The position numbers were made by a program, and so were the translations under genes. The notes under the pieces are model-generated. The model did no database searches. It was not told the origin of the DNA and saw nothing but the letters and a program-made list of their open reading frames with translations. This document shows positions 15,647-21,935 of a DNA stretch of 21,935 nucleotides, in pieces (the first letter of the stretch is position 1; every line of letters begins with the position of its first letter). The stretch is from CG1-02-33-12 sp964403775 (lineage in GTDB: Archaea; Nanobdellota; Nanobdellia; Woesearchaeales; CG1-02-33-12), in contig CAYOHL010000008.1 in NCBI GenBank assembly GCA_964403775.1, positions 1 through 21,935 on the forward strand, given 5' to 3'.

Positions 15647-16324
15647 TTATTTAATCTCTGAATACACTTCTCCAAATATTGTCATGGATGTTATTGTCAA
15701 AATTATGTTCCAGAATCCCATTAATATCAAAGGTATGATTATTGTGATTGTTGTTGCAGCTGTCAATAATGCTACTATCCATCCTACAACCATTGCATAA
15801 GCAATTAAGATAATCCATGCAACAAAGTACTTTGATGTAAATGCCTTCTTAAAAACATCTCCAATCCTAAACGCATCACCAAAGTTCCATTTTTCAACAA
15901 AAAACATTATTGCCATTGGCAGTACATATGCTATTAAAACTGCAAACAATCCTAAAAATGCAATTGTGTTTCCTGCTGATCCAAGAGCTTCAATGAATGT
16001 TGCCGGGTTTGATGATAATATTCCTCCCATTAGTTTTGAGATTATTGGCCCTGCAAACAAAATTGAGAGTATTACCAATGGTAGGGCATATATTATTGAA
16101 ATCAAAAGGCTCAGAAATCCCCTAATCCAAAGATTTCCCCAGTCTGCCCATTCAGGCAGATTTGATTTTTTCTTCATTGCTGTTTTTGCACATTCAAGCC
16201 CATATCCAGACGCAAAGAACATTGTTATTATGTTCACCAGGGGGATCATATACATAAGAGCCCCAATGCCTAACTTCTTAAAATCCTGAAAGGGCCTTTT
16301 TATTGCTTCCCTAAAATTAACCAT
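15647..16324 (-). CDS. DUF4013-like multi-spanning membrane protein
   Basis: A 225-residue integral membrane protein with about five or six hydrophobic segments. The N-terminus, MVNFREAIKRPFQDFKKLGIGALMYMIPLVNIITMFFASGYGLE read as a short soluble helix then a membrane helix, matches the start of archaeal DUF4013 proteins, as does the LPEWADWGNLWIRG loop around residues 56-69. Function is unknown in the family. A strong Shine-Dalgarno sequence (GAGGTGAT, minus strand 16335-16328) sets the start at 16324, and an A/T-rich TATAAA-like stretch at 16343-16355 is a likely promoter. It faces the truncated helicase tail to tail. Confidence 0.75.
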   Translation of the reverse strand: MVNFREAIKRPFQDFKKLGIGALMYMIPLVNIITMFFASGYGLECAKTAMKKKSNLPEWADWGNLWIRGFLSLLISIIYALPLVILSILFAGPIISKLMGGILSSNPATFIEALGSAGNTIAFLGLFAVLIAYVLPMAIMFFVEKWNFGDAFRIGDVFKKAFTSKYFVAWIILIAYAMVVGWIVALLTAATTITIIIPLILMGFWNIILTITSMTIFGEVYSEIK

Positions 16325-16327
16325 TTT

Positions 16328-16335
16328 ATCACCTC
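16328..16335 (-). promoter_or_regulatory. Strong Shine-Dalgarno sequence of the DUF4013-like gene
   Basis: The minus strand reads GAGGTGAT, a long match to the anti-SD CCTCC at the 16S 3' end in this window, 3 nt before the ATG. It contrasts with the leaderless-type starts of many neighbours. Confidence 0.7.
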
Positions 16336-16386
16336 TTAAAGGGTTTATATTATTTTTAGTTTAGTATCTGATTTATTTAAATCTTT

Positions 16387-17616
16387 CTATAATCCGATTC
16401 CAGAAATAATAAGCTCAGGGTCAAATTCCTTTAAATCGTCATACTCCTGACCTGTGCCTAAATACAAAATAGGCTTTTTTGTGACATAAGAAACAGAGAT
16501 TGCTGCTCCGCCCTTTTCATCAACGTCTGATTTGGTTAAGATTATTCCGTCTATGCCTATTATTTCATTAAATCTTTGGGCTTGTTCAACACAATCATTT
16601 CCAGTAATGCTTTCCCCGACAAAAAGCGTTAAATCAGGCTTTGCAACCCTTACTAGCTTTTTAACCTCATCCATTAAATTAACATTTGAGTGCAGCCTTC
16701 CAGCAGTGTCTATCAATACAACATCCTGTTTTTTTGCTTGGGCATATTTGATAGCATCATATGCAACAGCTGCTGAGTCAGAGCCATATTCATGTTTTAT
16801 CATTCTCACGCCAAGCCTGTCAGCATGGAGCTGTAACTGCTCTATTGATGCTGCCCTGAAAGTGTCTGATGCTGCAATAATGCATTTAAGTTTATTTTTT
16901 TGAAGCAGTTTGCATATCTTTGCTATTGTTGTTGTCTTGCCAGAGCCGTTAATCCCAACAAAGCATATAACAAATGGTTTTTTCCCCTTTGCTTTCTCAA
17001 TAAGGTTTATTTTGTCAACATCAAACAATTCATTTAATGATTTTTTTAGGGTTTCAATTATGATGCTCTTGACCTTTTTTCTGAGTATAGGTTTTTCAAC
17101 AAGCTCCTGCTTTAAGTCCTGTTTTATTTTCTCAATGACCTCAAGGGCAACATTATTCTCCATCAATGCAACCTCTAGCTCAAAAAATAAGTCATCAAAC
17201 TGCTTCTCAGAAAGTGCTTTCTTGGATATAATCTCTGTTATCTTTTGAAAAAATCCTTTTTTCTCTTTAGGTTCTCCTTCAATTAGTTCTTCTTTAATTT
17301 CTTCAACCTTTTTAAGTTTCTCTTTTTTTTCTTCTTCAATCAGTTCTTTAACTTCTTCTGGTTTTTCTTCAACCTTTTTTTCTTCCTTGGCTAATTCTTT
17401 CTCTTCTTCTTTAGCTTTTCCTTTTAATTCCTTAACTTCTTTTTTAGGTTCTTTTTTCTCTTTCTTTTTTTCTTCGGTTTTCTCTTCTTCAAATGGTTTC
17501 TCTTTAACTCCTTCTTTGATTTCTTCCGGCTTTGGGGCTTCCTCTATTTCTTCCTCAACCTCTTTTGAAAACTTTGATAATACTTTCTTTAGTTTGTCTT
17601 TAAAGAAATTAAACAT
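16387..17616 (-). CDS. ftsY: Signal recognition particle receptor FtsY
   Basis: A 409-residue SRP receptor GTPase that docks SRP-ribosome complexes at the membrane. Residues 1-120 form a long Lys/Glu-rich, coiled or disordered A domain starting with an amphipathic helix (MFNFFKDKLKKVLSKF) that can bind lipid. The N domain is about 121-205 and the G domain 210-409: GINGSGKTT (221-229), DTFRAASIEQL (251-261), DTAGR (303-307), TKSD (361-364) and GGAAISV, GTGQ closing the pocket. Motifs are intact. The gene starts 2 nt after the prefoldin stop, giving a tight scpA-pfdA-ftsY unit; pfdA-ftsY adjacency is common in archaea. Confidence 0.97.
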   Translation of the reverse strand: MFNFFKDKLKKVLSKFSKEVEEEIEEAPKPEEIKEGVKEKPFEEEKTEEKKKEKKEPKKEVKELKGKAKEEEKELAKEEKKVEEKPEEVKELIEEEKKEKLKKVEEIKEELIEGEPKEKKGFFQKITEIISKKALSEKQFDDLFFELEVALMENNVALEVIEKIKQDLKQELVEKPILRKKVKSIIIETLKKSLNELFDVDKINLIEKAKGKKPFVICFVGINGSGKTTTIAKICKLLQKNKLKCIIAASDTFRAASIEQLQLHADRLGVRMIKHEYGSDSAAVAYDAIKYAQAKKQDVVLIDTAGRLHSNVNLMDEVKKLVRVAKPDLTLFVGESITGNDCVEQAQRFNEIIGIDGIILTKSDVDEKGGAAISVSYVTKKPILYLGTGQEYDDLKEFDPELIISGIGL

Positions 17617-17618
17617 GT

Positions 17619-18038
17619 TTACTCCTTGTTTTTGATTATTTTATTGATTTCCTGCTCAAGATCTGAAGCCTGCAAGCTTATTTTTTGCATTTCAGTTAGT
17701 GTTAAATCACGGTATTTGCGTATAAAATCTAATCTTTTTTTGAGCAGTTCCTTTGTTTGGGCAAGGTCTTTTTTAACAACAACATCGCCACCAACATTAA
17801 CAAGCAGCTCCTTGTTATCATTTAGCTCTGCACTTGCAAATATCCCCGGGCTTAATGAAACAAGGATATTTGTTCCAACAGCTGTTTTATTAAAATCATC
17901 CAAAGCCTGTAGTGTATTGCTCAACTCAATTAGTTGTTCATCTAAACTAATCAGATATTTCTGCACCTGCTTTATCTGTTCGTCAAGTGACTGAAGTTCA
18001 AGGTACATTTTCTGCAATTCTTTTTGATTGTCTGCCAT
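17619..18038 (-). CDS. pfdA: Prefoldin alpha subunit
   Basis: A 139-residue alpha subunit of the hexameric prefoldin (GimC) co-chaperone, which holds unfolded proteins for the thermosome. Two long coiled-coil helices (about 1-50 and 88-135) flank the beta hairpins that carry NILVSLSPGIFASAELNDNKELLVNVGGDVVV, the standard alpha-subunit core. The length is typical. A ribosome-binding site (AGGTGATTT on the minus strand, 18050-18042) overlaps the stop of scpA, so its translation is probably coupled to scpA. Confidence 0.95.
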   Translation of the reverse strand: MADNQKELQKMYLELQSLDEQIKQVQKYLISLDEQLIELSNTLQALDDFNKTAVGTNILVSLSPGIFASAELNDNKELLVNVGGDVVVKKDLAQTKELLKKRLDFIRKYRDLTLTEMQKISLQASDLEQEINKIIKNKE

Positions 18039-18048
18039 ATTAAATCAC

Positions 18049-19071
18049 CTATCCTATATATTCAAGAATCTTATTTTTTGTTTCTTCAATAGTTCTCACT
18101 TTCCTTAACTCCTCAGCTAATTTCTTCTCATTGAAAACATTATTTATCCAATTGCTGAAATCATTTTTTTTATTGTTTACATGGCTTCTAAATGTTTTTT
18201 TGTCAATCTTATCCAAATGCTCAGCCAGTTCCTTTAGGTTTTTTATCCTTAATCCATTGTTGAATAAAAAATATTGCCCGGGTTTTATTTCTCTTTTGTC
18301 ATAACTAAGCTCTTCATCAACAAGTTTTTCTGCTCTTAACCTGTTAAGGAGTATCTCAATCTCGCCAAAATGCTCCTTTTGGAATAAGTCAATCTTTCTC
18401 TGCTGTGTTAAATGCAACAAAGGAATAAAAGTCAATACTTTATCCTCTTTACTATCAGAGGGGATTAATTTTGAGAATGTTAATTTTTTGCCATTATTTT
18501 TAAAGAAAAAATTAGTTATCTTTTCATAAACCTCCCTTATGATGCTTGTTATTTCCACTGGCTTTTTAGGAACCTCTACATTTGAAGTTGGAATGCTTCT
18601 CATGACTCTCCTTTTTTTAACTTCCAATGCTTTCTGCAAGGCATCAATTAAATCATAAACCGAAACCTTCCTTTTTCTTGGCTGGGGTGTTCTTGGCGTC
18701 AATAAAAGCCTGTCAAGAACTATTGACCCTGCCTGACCTGCCTGAAACTCGCTTTCAAGTTCTTCATAAAAGTCTTCTTGTAGTTCCTCTAAATCCTGGC
18801 CTGCCAGAAGCCTGTCTAACTCTGTTATGTCCTCTCCAACAAGCTTGTTTGATTTAATCCTAAGCAAAATTGCTGCTGCAAGAACTATCTTTCCTGAAAT
18901 CCTGAAGTCAAGATCCTTTAATTTCTTAAGCATTTTGAGATATTCCTGTGAAAGTAATGAGATATCAATATCCCATGGGTCCATCTGTTCTGTTTTTATG
19001 AGATTAAGTATTATTGACTGCCATGTTATCTCATCCTTGTCAAACAAAAGCTCAAATATTTTCTCCTGCAT
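18049..19071 (-). CDS. scpA: Segregation and condensation protein A (kleisin)
   Basis: A 340-residue kleisin that bridges SMC ATPase heads in the chromosome condensation complex. The N-terminal signature is present: WQSIILNLIKTEQMDPWDIDISLLSQEYL, then FRISGKIVLAAAILLRIKSNKL (about 17-80). A long charged linker with DxDEL-like acidic stretches follows, and a C-terminal winged-helix region lies around 210-275 (LTFSKL, FIPLLHLTQQRKIDLFQKEHFGEIEIL). About 60 further residues extend beyond the usual roughly 250-residue form. No smc or scpB is in the window. The start lies about 26 nt from a minus-strand TATA box, suggesting a leaderless mRNA for scpA-pfdA-ftsY. Confidence 0.88.
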   Translation of the reverse strand: MQEKIFELLFDKDEITWQSIILNLIKTEQMDPWDIDISLLSQEYLKMLKKLKDLDFRISGKIVLAAAILLRIKSNKLVGEDITELDRLLAGQDLEELQEDFYEELESEFQAGQAGSIVLDRLLLTPRTPQPRKRKVSVYDLIDALQKALEVKKRRVMRSIPTSNVEVPKKPVEITSIIREVYEKITNFFFKNNGKKLTFSKLIPSDSKEDKVLTFIPLLHLTQQRKIDLFQKEHFGEIEILLNRLRAEKLVDEELSYDKREIKPGQYFLFNNGLRIKNLKELAEHLDKIDKKTFRSHVNNKKNDFSNWINNVFNEKKLAEELRKVRTIEETKNKILEYIG

Positions 19072-19090
19072 TTTAAAATTGAATTAATAA

Positions 19091-19103
19091 AACTATATAA
19101 ACA
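19091..19103 (-). promoter_or_regulatory. TATA box for the scpA-pfdA-ftsY operon
   Basis: The minus strand reads TGTTTATATAGTT, centred about 26 nt before the scpA ATG (19071). Confidence 0.55.
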
Positions 19104-19131
19104 TATCGGAATAAGCAATAAAATAAAAAGC

Positions 19132-19140
19132 TTTTTATAG
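19132..19140 (+). promoter_or_regulatory. TATA box for the tRNA-Val gene
   Basis: TTTTTATAG is about 29 nt upstream of the first base of tRNA-Val (19165), divergent from the scpA promoter. Confidence 0.5.
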
Positions 19141-19164
19141 AATTCTTTTTTCTCTTAAGCATAA

Positions 19165-19355
19165 GGGCCCATTGTCTAGCGGCTATGATGTCGCCTTTAC
19201 ACGGCGAAGGTCCCCGGTTCAAAACAGCTGCTTGCTCAGCTGGCACGCAAATGGTTACGCTCATTTAATACGCAAAGAGCGACATTCAATTGCCATGCAA
19301 TTGAAGTCCCTCGCGCTCGCTGCGCTCGCCAGTTGTGAAAGTCCGGGTGGGCCCA
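19165..19355 (+). tRNA. tRNA-Val(UAC) interrupted by a T-loop intron
   Basis: The acceptor GGGCCCA (19165-19171) pairs with TGGGCCC (19348-19354), and A73 is at 19355. The anticodon stem TCGCC/GGCGA encloses the loop TTTACAC, giving anticodon UAC. The T-stem is CCCGG (19213-19217) with CCGGG (19343-19347). The T-loop TTCAAA is broken after position 59 and resumes with T60 at 19342. Removing 19224-19341 leaves a normal 73-nt tRNA. CCA is not encoded. The anticodon loop itself is not interrupted. Confidence 0.93.
19224..19341 (+). other. T-loop (59/60) tRNA intron of the shared structured family, 118 nt
   Basis: The junction forms a strict bulge-helix-bulge. T-loop TTCA (19218-19221) pairs with TGAA (19336-19339), 3-nt bulges AAA and AGT flank it with cuts after their second base, and an inner helix CAGCTG (19225-19230)/CAGTTG (19330-19335) follows. 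Inside are two copies of the hairpin-1 module: CAGCTG/CAGCTG with a shorter loop, then AAATG-GTTACGCT-CATTT (19249-19266). Next come ACGCAAAGAGCGAC, a 9-bp hairpin TTCAATTGC-CAT-GCAATTGAA, and a GC-rich tail. It is longer than its relatives because of the extra module. Confidence 0.88.
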
Positions 19356-19378
19356 CTATTTCAATTTAAAATGATTTC

Positions 19379-19449
19379 GCGACAGTAGTTTAGCGGTATG
19401 ACATGTCCCTGCCACGGACATAACCCGGGTTCGAATCCCGGCTGTCGCA
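19379..19449 (+). tRNA. tRNA-Gly(GCC)
   Basis: An uninterrupted 71-nt tRNA. The acceptor is GCGACAG/CTGTCGC with A73; the anticodon stem TGTCC/GGACA holds CTGCCAC, giving anticodon GCC; the T-arm is CCGGG-TTCGAAT-CCCGG. It is the only one of the four tRNAs here without an intron. It may be transcribed from the tRNA-Val promoter because only a weak A/T stretch precedes it. Confidence 0.97.
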
Positions 19450-19467
19450 TTTCCTGTTCATAGAAAC

Positions 19468-19479
19468 CTTTATATATTG
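19468..19479 (+). promoter_or_regulatory. TATA box for tRNA-Ile and tRNA-Glu
   Basis: CTTTATATATTG lies about 33 nt before tRNA-Ile. tRNA-Glu starts 3 nt after tRNA-Ile, so the two are almost certainly co-transcribed from here, perhaps with the eL41 gene. Confidence 0.5.
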
Positions 19480-19547
19480 CTTAAAAGTTCCTTTTCTTAG
19501 TTTTTTTGGGCCCGTAGCTCAGCCTGGTTTAGAGCGCTGGTCTTATA

Positions 19548-19574
19548 AGACAACCTTTGGTACAACTTTAGGAA
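19548..19574 (+). other. Anticodon-loop (37/38) intron of tRNA-Ile, 27 nt
   Basis: Loop bases CTTA (19542-19545) pair with TAGG (19569-19572), including one G-U. Bulges TAA and AAA flank this helix and cuts after their second bases yield the spliced loop CTTATAA. The inner part holds only a short ACC/GGT hairpin, so this is a relaxed BHB. Confidence 0.75.
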
Positions 19575-19596
19575 AGCCAGAGGTCTGGGGTTCAAA

Positions 19597-19694
19597 CCAA
19601 ATGGTTACGCGCATTTGATACGCAAAGAGCGACATTCAATTGCTCTGCAATTGAAGTCCCTCGTGCTCACTTCGTTCGCAATCATTTGTGAAAT
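19597..19694 (+). other. T-loop (59/60) tRNA intron of the shared structured family, 98 nt
   Basis: The BHB is excellent. TTCA (19591-19594) pairs with TGAA (19689-19692), bulges are AAC and ATT, and a 9-bp inner helix joins CAAATGGTT (19598-19606) to AATCATTTG (19680-19688). The alternative hairpin CAAATG-GTTACGCG-CATTTG (19598-19617) uses the same 5' strand. ACGCAAAGAGCGAC follows, then hairpin TTCAATTGC-TCT-GCAATTGAA and the tail. From 19599 it aligns without gaps to the tRNA-Val intron from 19249, with about 9 differences in 83 nt counted by eye. Confidence 0.9.
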
Positions 19695-19751
19695 TCCCCG
19701 CGGGCCCATTTGCCCCGTTGGTGTAGTCCGGCCAATCATCCAGGATTTTCG

Positions 19752-19792
19752 AGACAAAGGTTAAATTTGAGGTCATTCCTCACGTCAAAAAC
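19752..19792 (+). other. Anticodon-loop (37/38) intron of tRNA-Glu, 41 nt
   Basis: A canonical BHB. TTTT (19746-19749) pairs with AAAA (19787-19790), bulges are CGA and ACA, and the inner helix GAC (19753-19755)/GTC (19784-19786) is capped by a GAGG-TCATT-CCTC hairpin. It is unrelated in sequence to the T-loop introns. Confidence 0.87.
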
Positions 19793-19813
19793 ATCCTGGG
19801 ACCTGGGTTCAAA

Positions 19814-19907
19814 AAGCTGGTTACGCTCAGCTGGCATGCAAAGAGCGATATTTTTTGCTTCGCAAAAAAGTCCCTCACGCTCGCTTCGCTCGCAATCAGA
19901 TCGAAAG
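19814..19907 (+). other. T-loop (59/60) tRNA intron of the shared structured family, 94 nt
   Basis: This is the most divergent member. The central helix TTCA/CGAA has one A-C mismatch, with bulges AAA and AGT. The inner helix AGCTGGTT (19815-19822)/AATCAGAT (19894-19901) has one mismatch. The alternative hairpin is AGCTG-GTTACGCT-CAGCT (19815-19832). ATGCAAAGAGCGAT leads to hairpin TTTTTTGC-TTC-GCAAAAAA, whose two strands both differ from the other introns while still pairing. The tail TCCCTCACGCTCGCTTCGCTCGCAATC is shared with the others. Confidence 0.87.
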
Positions 19908-19951
19908 TCCCGGACGGGGCATATAATAATAAAAAATTTAGGAATAAAAAA

Positions 19952-20056
19952 ATGAAAAGAAGCTCACGCAGATGGAAGAAAAAAGGCCAGATGAGATGGA
20001 AATGGCAGCGTAAAAGAATTAAGAAACTAAAAAGAAAAAATGCTGCAAGGAAATAA
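19952..20056 (+). CDS. rpl41e: Ribosomal protein eL41
   Basis: A 34-residue, extremely basic protein that forms a single helix bridging the two ribosomal subunits in archaea and eukaryotes. The core RWKKKG then MRWKWQRKRIKKLKRK matches the extended archaeal eL41 form, which also begins M-K-R-x-x-R-x-W-K-K-K-G. That match supports the ATG at 19952 rather than the internal ATG at 19991. It starts 30 nt after tRNA-Glu. It is among the shortest genes known and easily missed by gene finders. Confidence 0.88.
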   Translation: MKRSSRRWKKKGQMRWKWQRKRIKKLKRKNAARK

Positions 20057-20102
20057 TAATTGCTATTTTTTATTAAGTCTCTTCAGTTGATTGGTAAGTC
20101 AA

Positions 20103-20122
20103 TTTAAAGCAAAAGCTTTAAA
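20103..20122. repeat. Perfect 8-bp inverted repeat, AAAA loop
   Basis: TTTAAAGC and GCTTTAAA separated by AAAA, about 47 nt after the eL41 stop. It could form a hairpin in the eL41 transcript. A terminator role is possible but there is no U-tract. Confidence 0.45.
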
Positions 20123-20203
20123 AAGAAGTAAAATATAATGTTTTTAATAGCTAAGAGTTAATCATCTCCAATATTCTTGCTTATAATTAGCTATAAAGCA
20201 TGT

Positions 20204-20230
20204 ATACTTAATAATTTAAGTGTTAAGTAT
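20204..20230. repeat. Perfect 8-bp inverted repeat in the 16S leader
   Basis: ATACTTAA and TTAAGTAT are separated by 11 nt that themselves hold TTTAA. It could be a dyad for a regulator or a leader RNA hairpin; nothing in the window decides. Confidence 0.4.
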
Positions 20231-20321
20231 GAATAAGAGTGTATTCGGTAATCAAAAGGCTTAAATAACCTTGAATTAAGCTAAATTCCATATAATAGCC
20301 TTGTATTAAAAGGATCTTTAA

Positions 20322-21935
<1,614 letters not shown>

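Larger units (their letters stand above)
19508..19708 (+). tRNA. tRNA-Ile(UAU) with two introns
   Basis: The acceptor GGGCCCG (19508-19514) pairs with CGGGCCC (19701-19707), and A73 is at 19708. The anticodon stem CTGGT/GCCAG closes the spliced loop CTTATAA, so the anticodon is UAU, reading AUA. Intron 1 (19548-19574, 27 nt) is at the canonical 37/38 position; intron 2 (19597-19694, 98 nt) is in the T-loop at 59/60. The T-stem is TGGGG/CCCCG. The mature length is 76 nt. Most archaea read AUA with a modified CAU anticodon, so a genomic UAU is unusual. Confidence 0.88.
19712..19921 (+). tRNA. tRNA-Glu(UUC) with two introns
   Basis: The acceptor GCCCCGT (19712-19718) pairs with ACGGGGC (19914-19920), and A73 is at 19921. 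The D-arm GGTGTAGTCCGGCCAATCAT is the standard archaeal tRNA-Glu form. The anticodon stem CAGGA/TCCTG encloses the spliced loop TTTTCGA, giving anticodon UUC. Intron 1 (19752-19792, 41 nt) is at 37/38; intron 2 (19814-19907, 94 nt) is at 59/60. The T-stem is CTGGG/CCCGG. The mature length is 75 nt. Confidence 0.93.
20057..20321 (+). promoter_or_regulatory. 16S rRNA upstream region (promoter and leader), 265 nt
   Basis: No gene is visible. It contains two inverted repeats: TTTAAAGC-AAAA-GCTTTAAA (20103-20122) and ATACTTAA/TTAAGTAT (20204-20211 with 20223-20230). Box A candidates for the rRNA transcript are CTTAAATAA near 20260-20268 and TATAATA near 20291-20297; the latter would start transcription almost at the mature 16S end. 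The 3' partner of any pre-16S processing stem lies beyond the window. Confidence 0.5.

Noticed and set aside
15622..15760. Frameshifted remainder of the helicase
   Set aside because: The plus-strand frames after 15621 give no RecA2 motifs, and the sequence is the 3' part of the minus-strand DUF4013-like gene with good coding signs.
19172..19369. Open frame across the tRNA-Val gene and its intron
   Set aside because: It overlaps tRNA exons and a structured intron, and the peptide has no recognisable family. The intron explains the sequence better than a protein.
19224..19907. CRISPR array or dispersed mobile repeat
   Set aside because: The three similar segments are separated by tRNA exons, differ in length and lie at the same tRNA position with BHB joints. 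There are no spacers or cas genes.
19224..19907. Box C/D or H/ACA guide RNA within the introns
   Set aside because: No RTGATGA and CTGA boxes with guide spacing, and no ACA box after a kink-turn hairpin, could be found. The tRNA-Trp type of intron guide is therefore not supported.

Overview
The window is AT-rich archaeal DNA. The evidence is a near-complete archaeal 16S rRNA gene, BHB-type (bulge-helix-bulge) introns in tRNA and rRNA genes, TATA boxes about 25-33 nt upstream of genes, and archaeal/eukaryotic-type proteins (eL42, eS27, eL41, Nop10, aIF2-alpha, a GINS subunit, prefoldin alpha, ScpA, a PAC2-family protein). Small genes, short spacers, HIT and cysteine-rich secreted proteins and a 16S divergent at primer sites suggest a DPANN lineage (Woesearchaeota/Pacearchaeota-like). 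That placement is inference; archaeal identity is secure.

Layout. (1) 1-3631, minus strand: a surface-glycan block with two GT2 glycosyltransferases, one GT4 glycosyltransferase and a small DUF1616-like membrane protein; most have their own promoter. (2) 3728-6569, plus: two tandem HIT-family proteins, a secreted cysteine-rich protein and a cupredoxin-like lipoprotein. (3) 6571-7782, minus: a radical SAM protein, divergent from (4) 7852-10920, plus: GINS, eL42, eS27, aIF2-alpha, Nop10 and a PAC2-family proteasome-assembly-type protein, the conserved archaeal translation cluster. (5) 10966-13703, plus: enolase and cofactor-independent phosphoglycerate mutase, consecutive glycolytic steps with overlapping genes. 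(6) 13765-15621, plus: a RecB/Cas4-like Fe-S nuclease and a helicase that stops after its first RecA domain. (7) 15647-19071, minus: a DUF4013 membrane protein, then ftsY, pfdA and scpA (read scpA-pfdA-ftsY). (8) 19165-19921, plus: tRNA-Val(UAC), tRNA-Gly(GCC), tRNA-Ile(UAU) and tRNA-Glu(UUC). (9) 19952-20056: eL41. (10) 20322-21935: 16S rRNA ending at or within a base of the window end.

The most striking content is in the RNA genes. Three of the four tRNAs are interrupted in the T-loop (59/60) by related structured introns of 94-118 nt. They have BHB junctions, covarying hairpins, a conserved GTTACGC loop, and a 5' strand that can pair either with the intron 3' end (splicing-competent form) or with a nearby downstream segment (alternative hairpin). 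tRNA-Ile and tRNA-Glu carry a second intron at 37/38. The 16S gene has its own 141-nt BHB intron that splits the 806R primer site. Nearly all spacers are under 100 nt; the longest stretch without a gene is 20057-20321.
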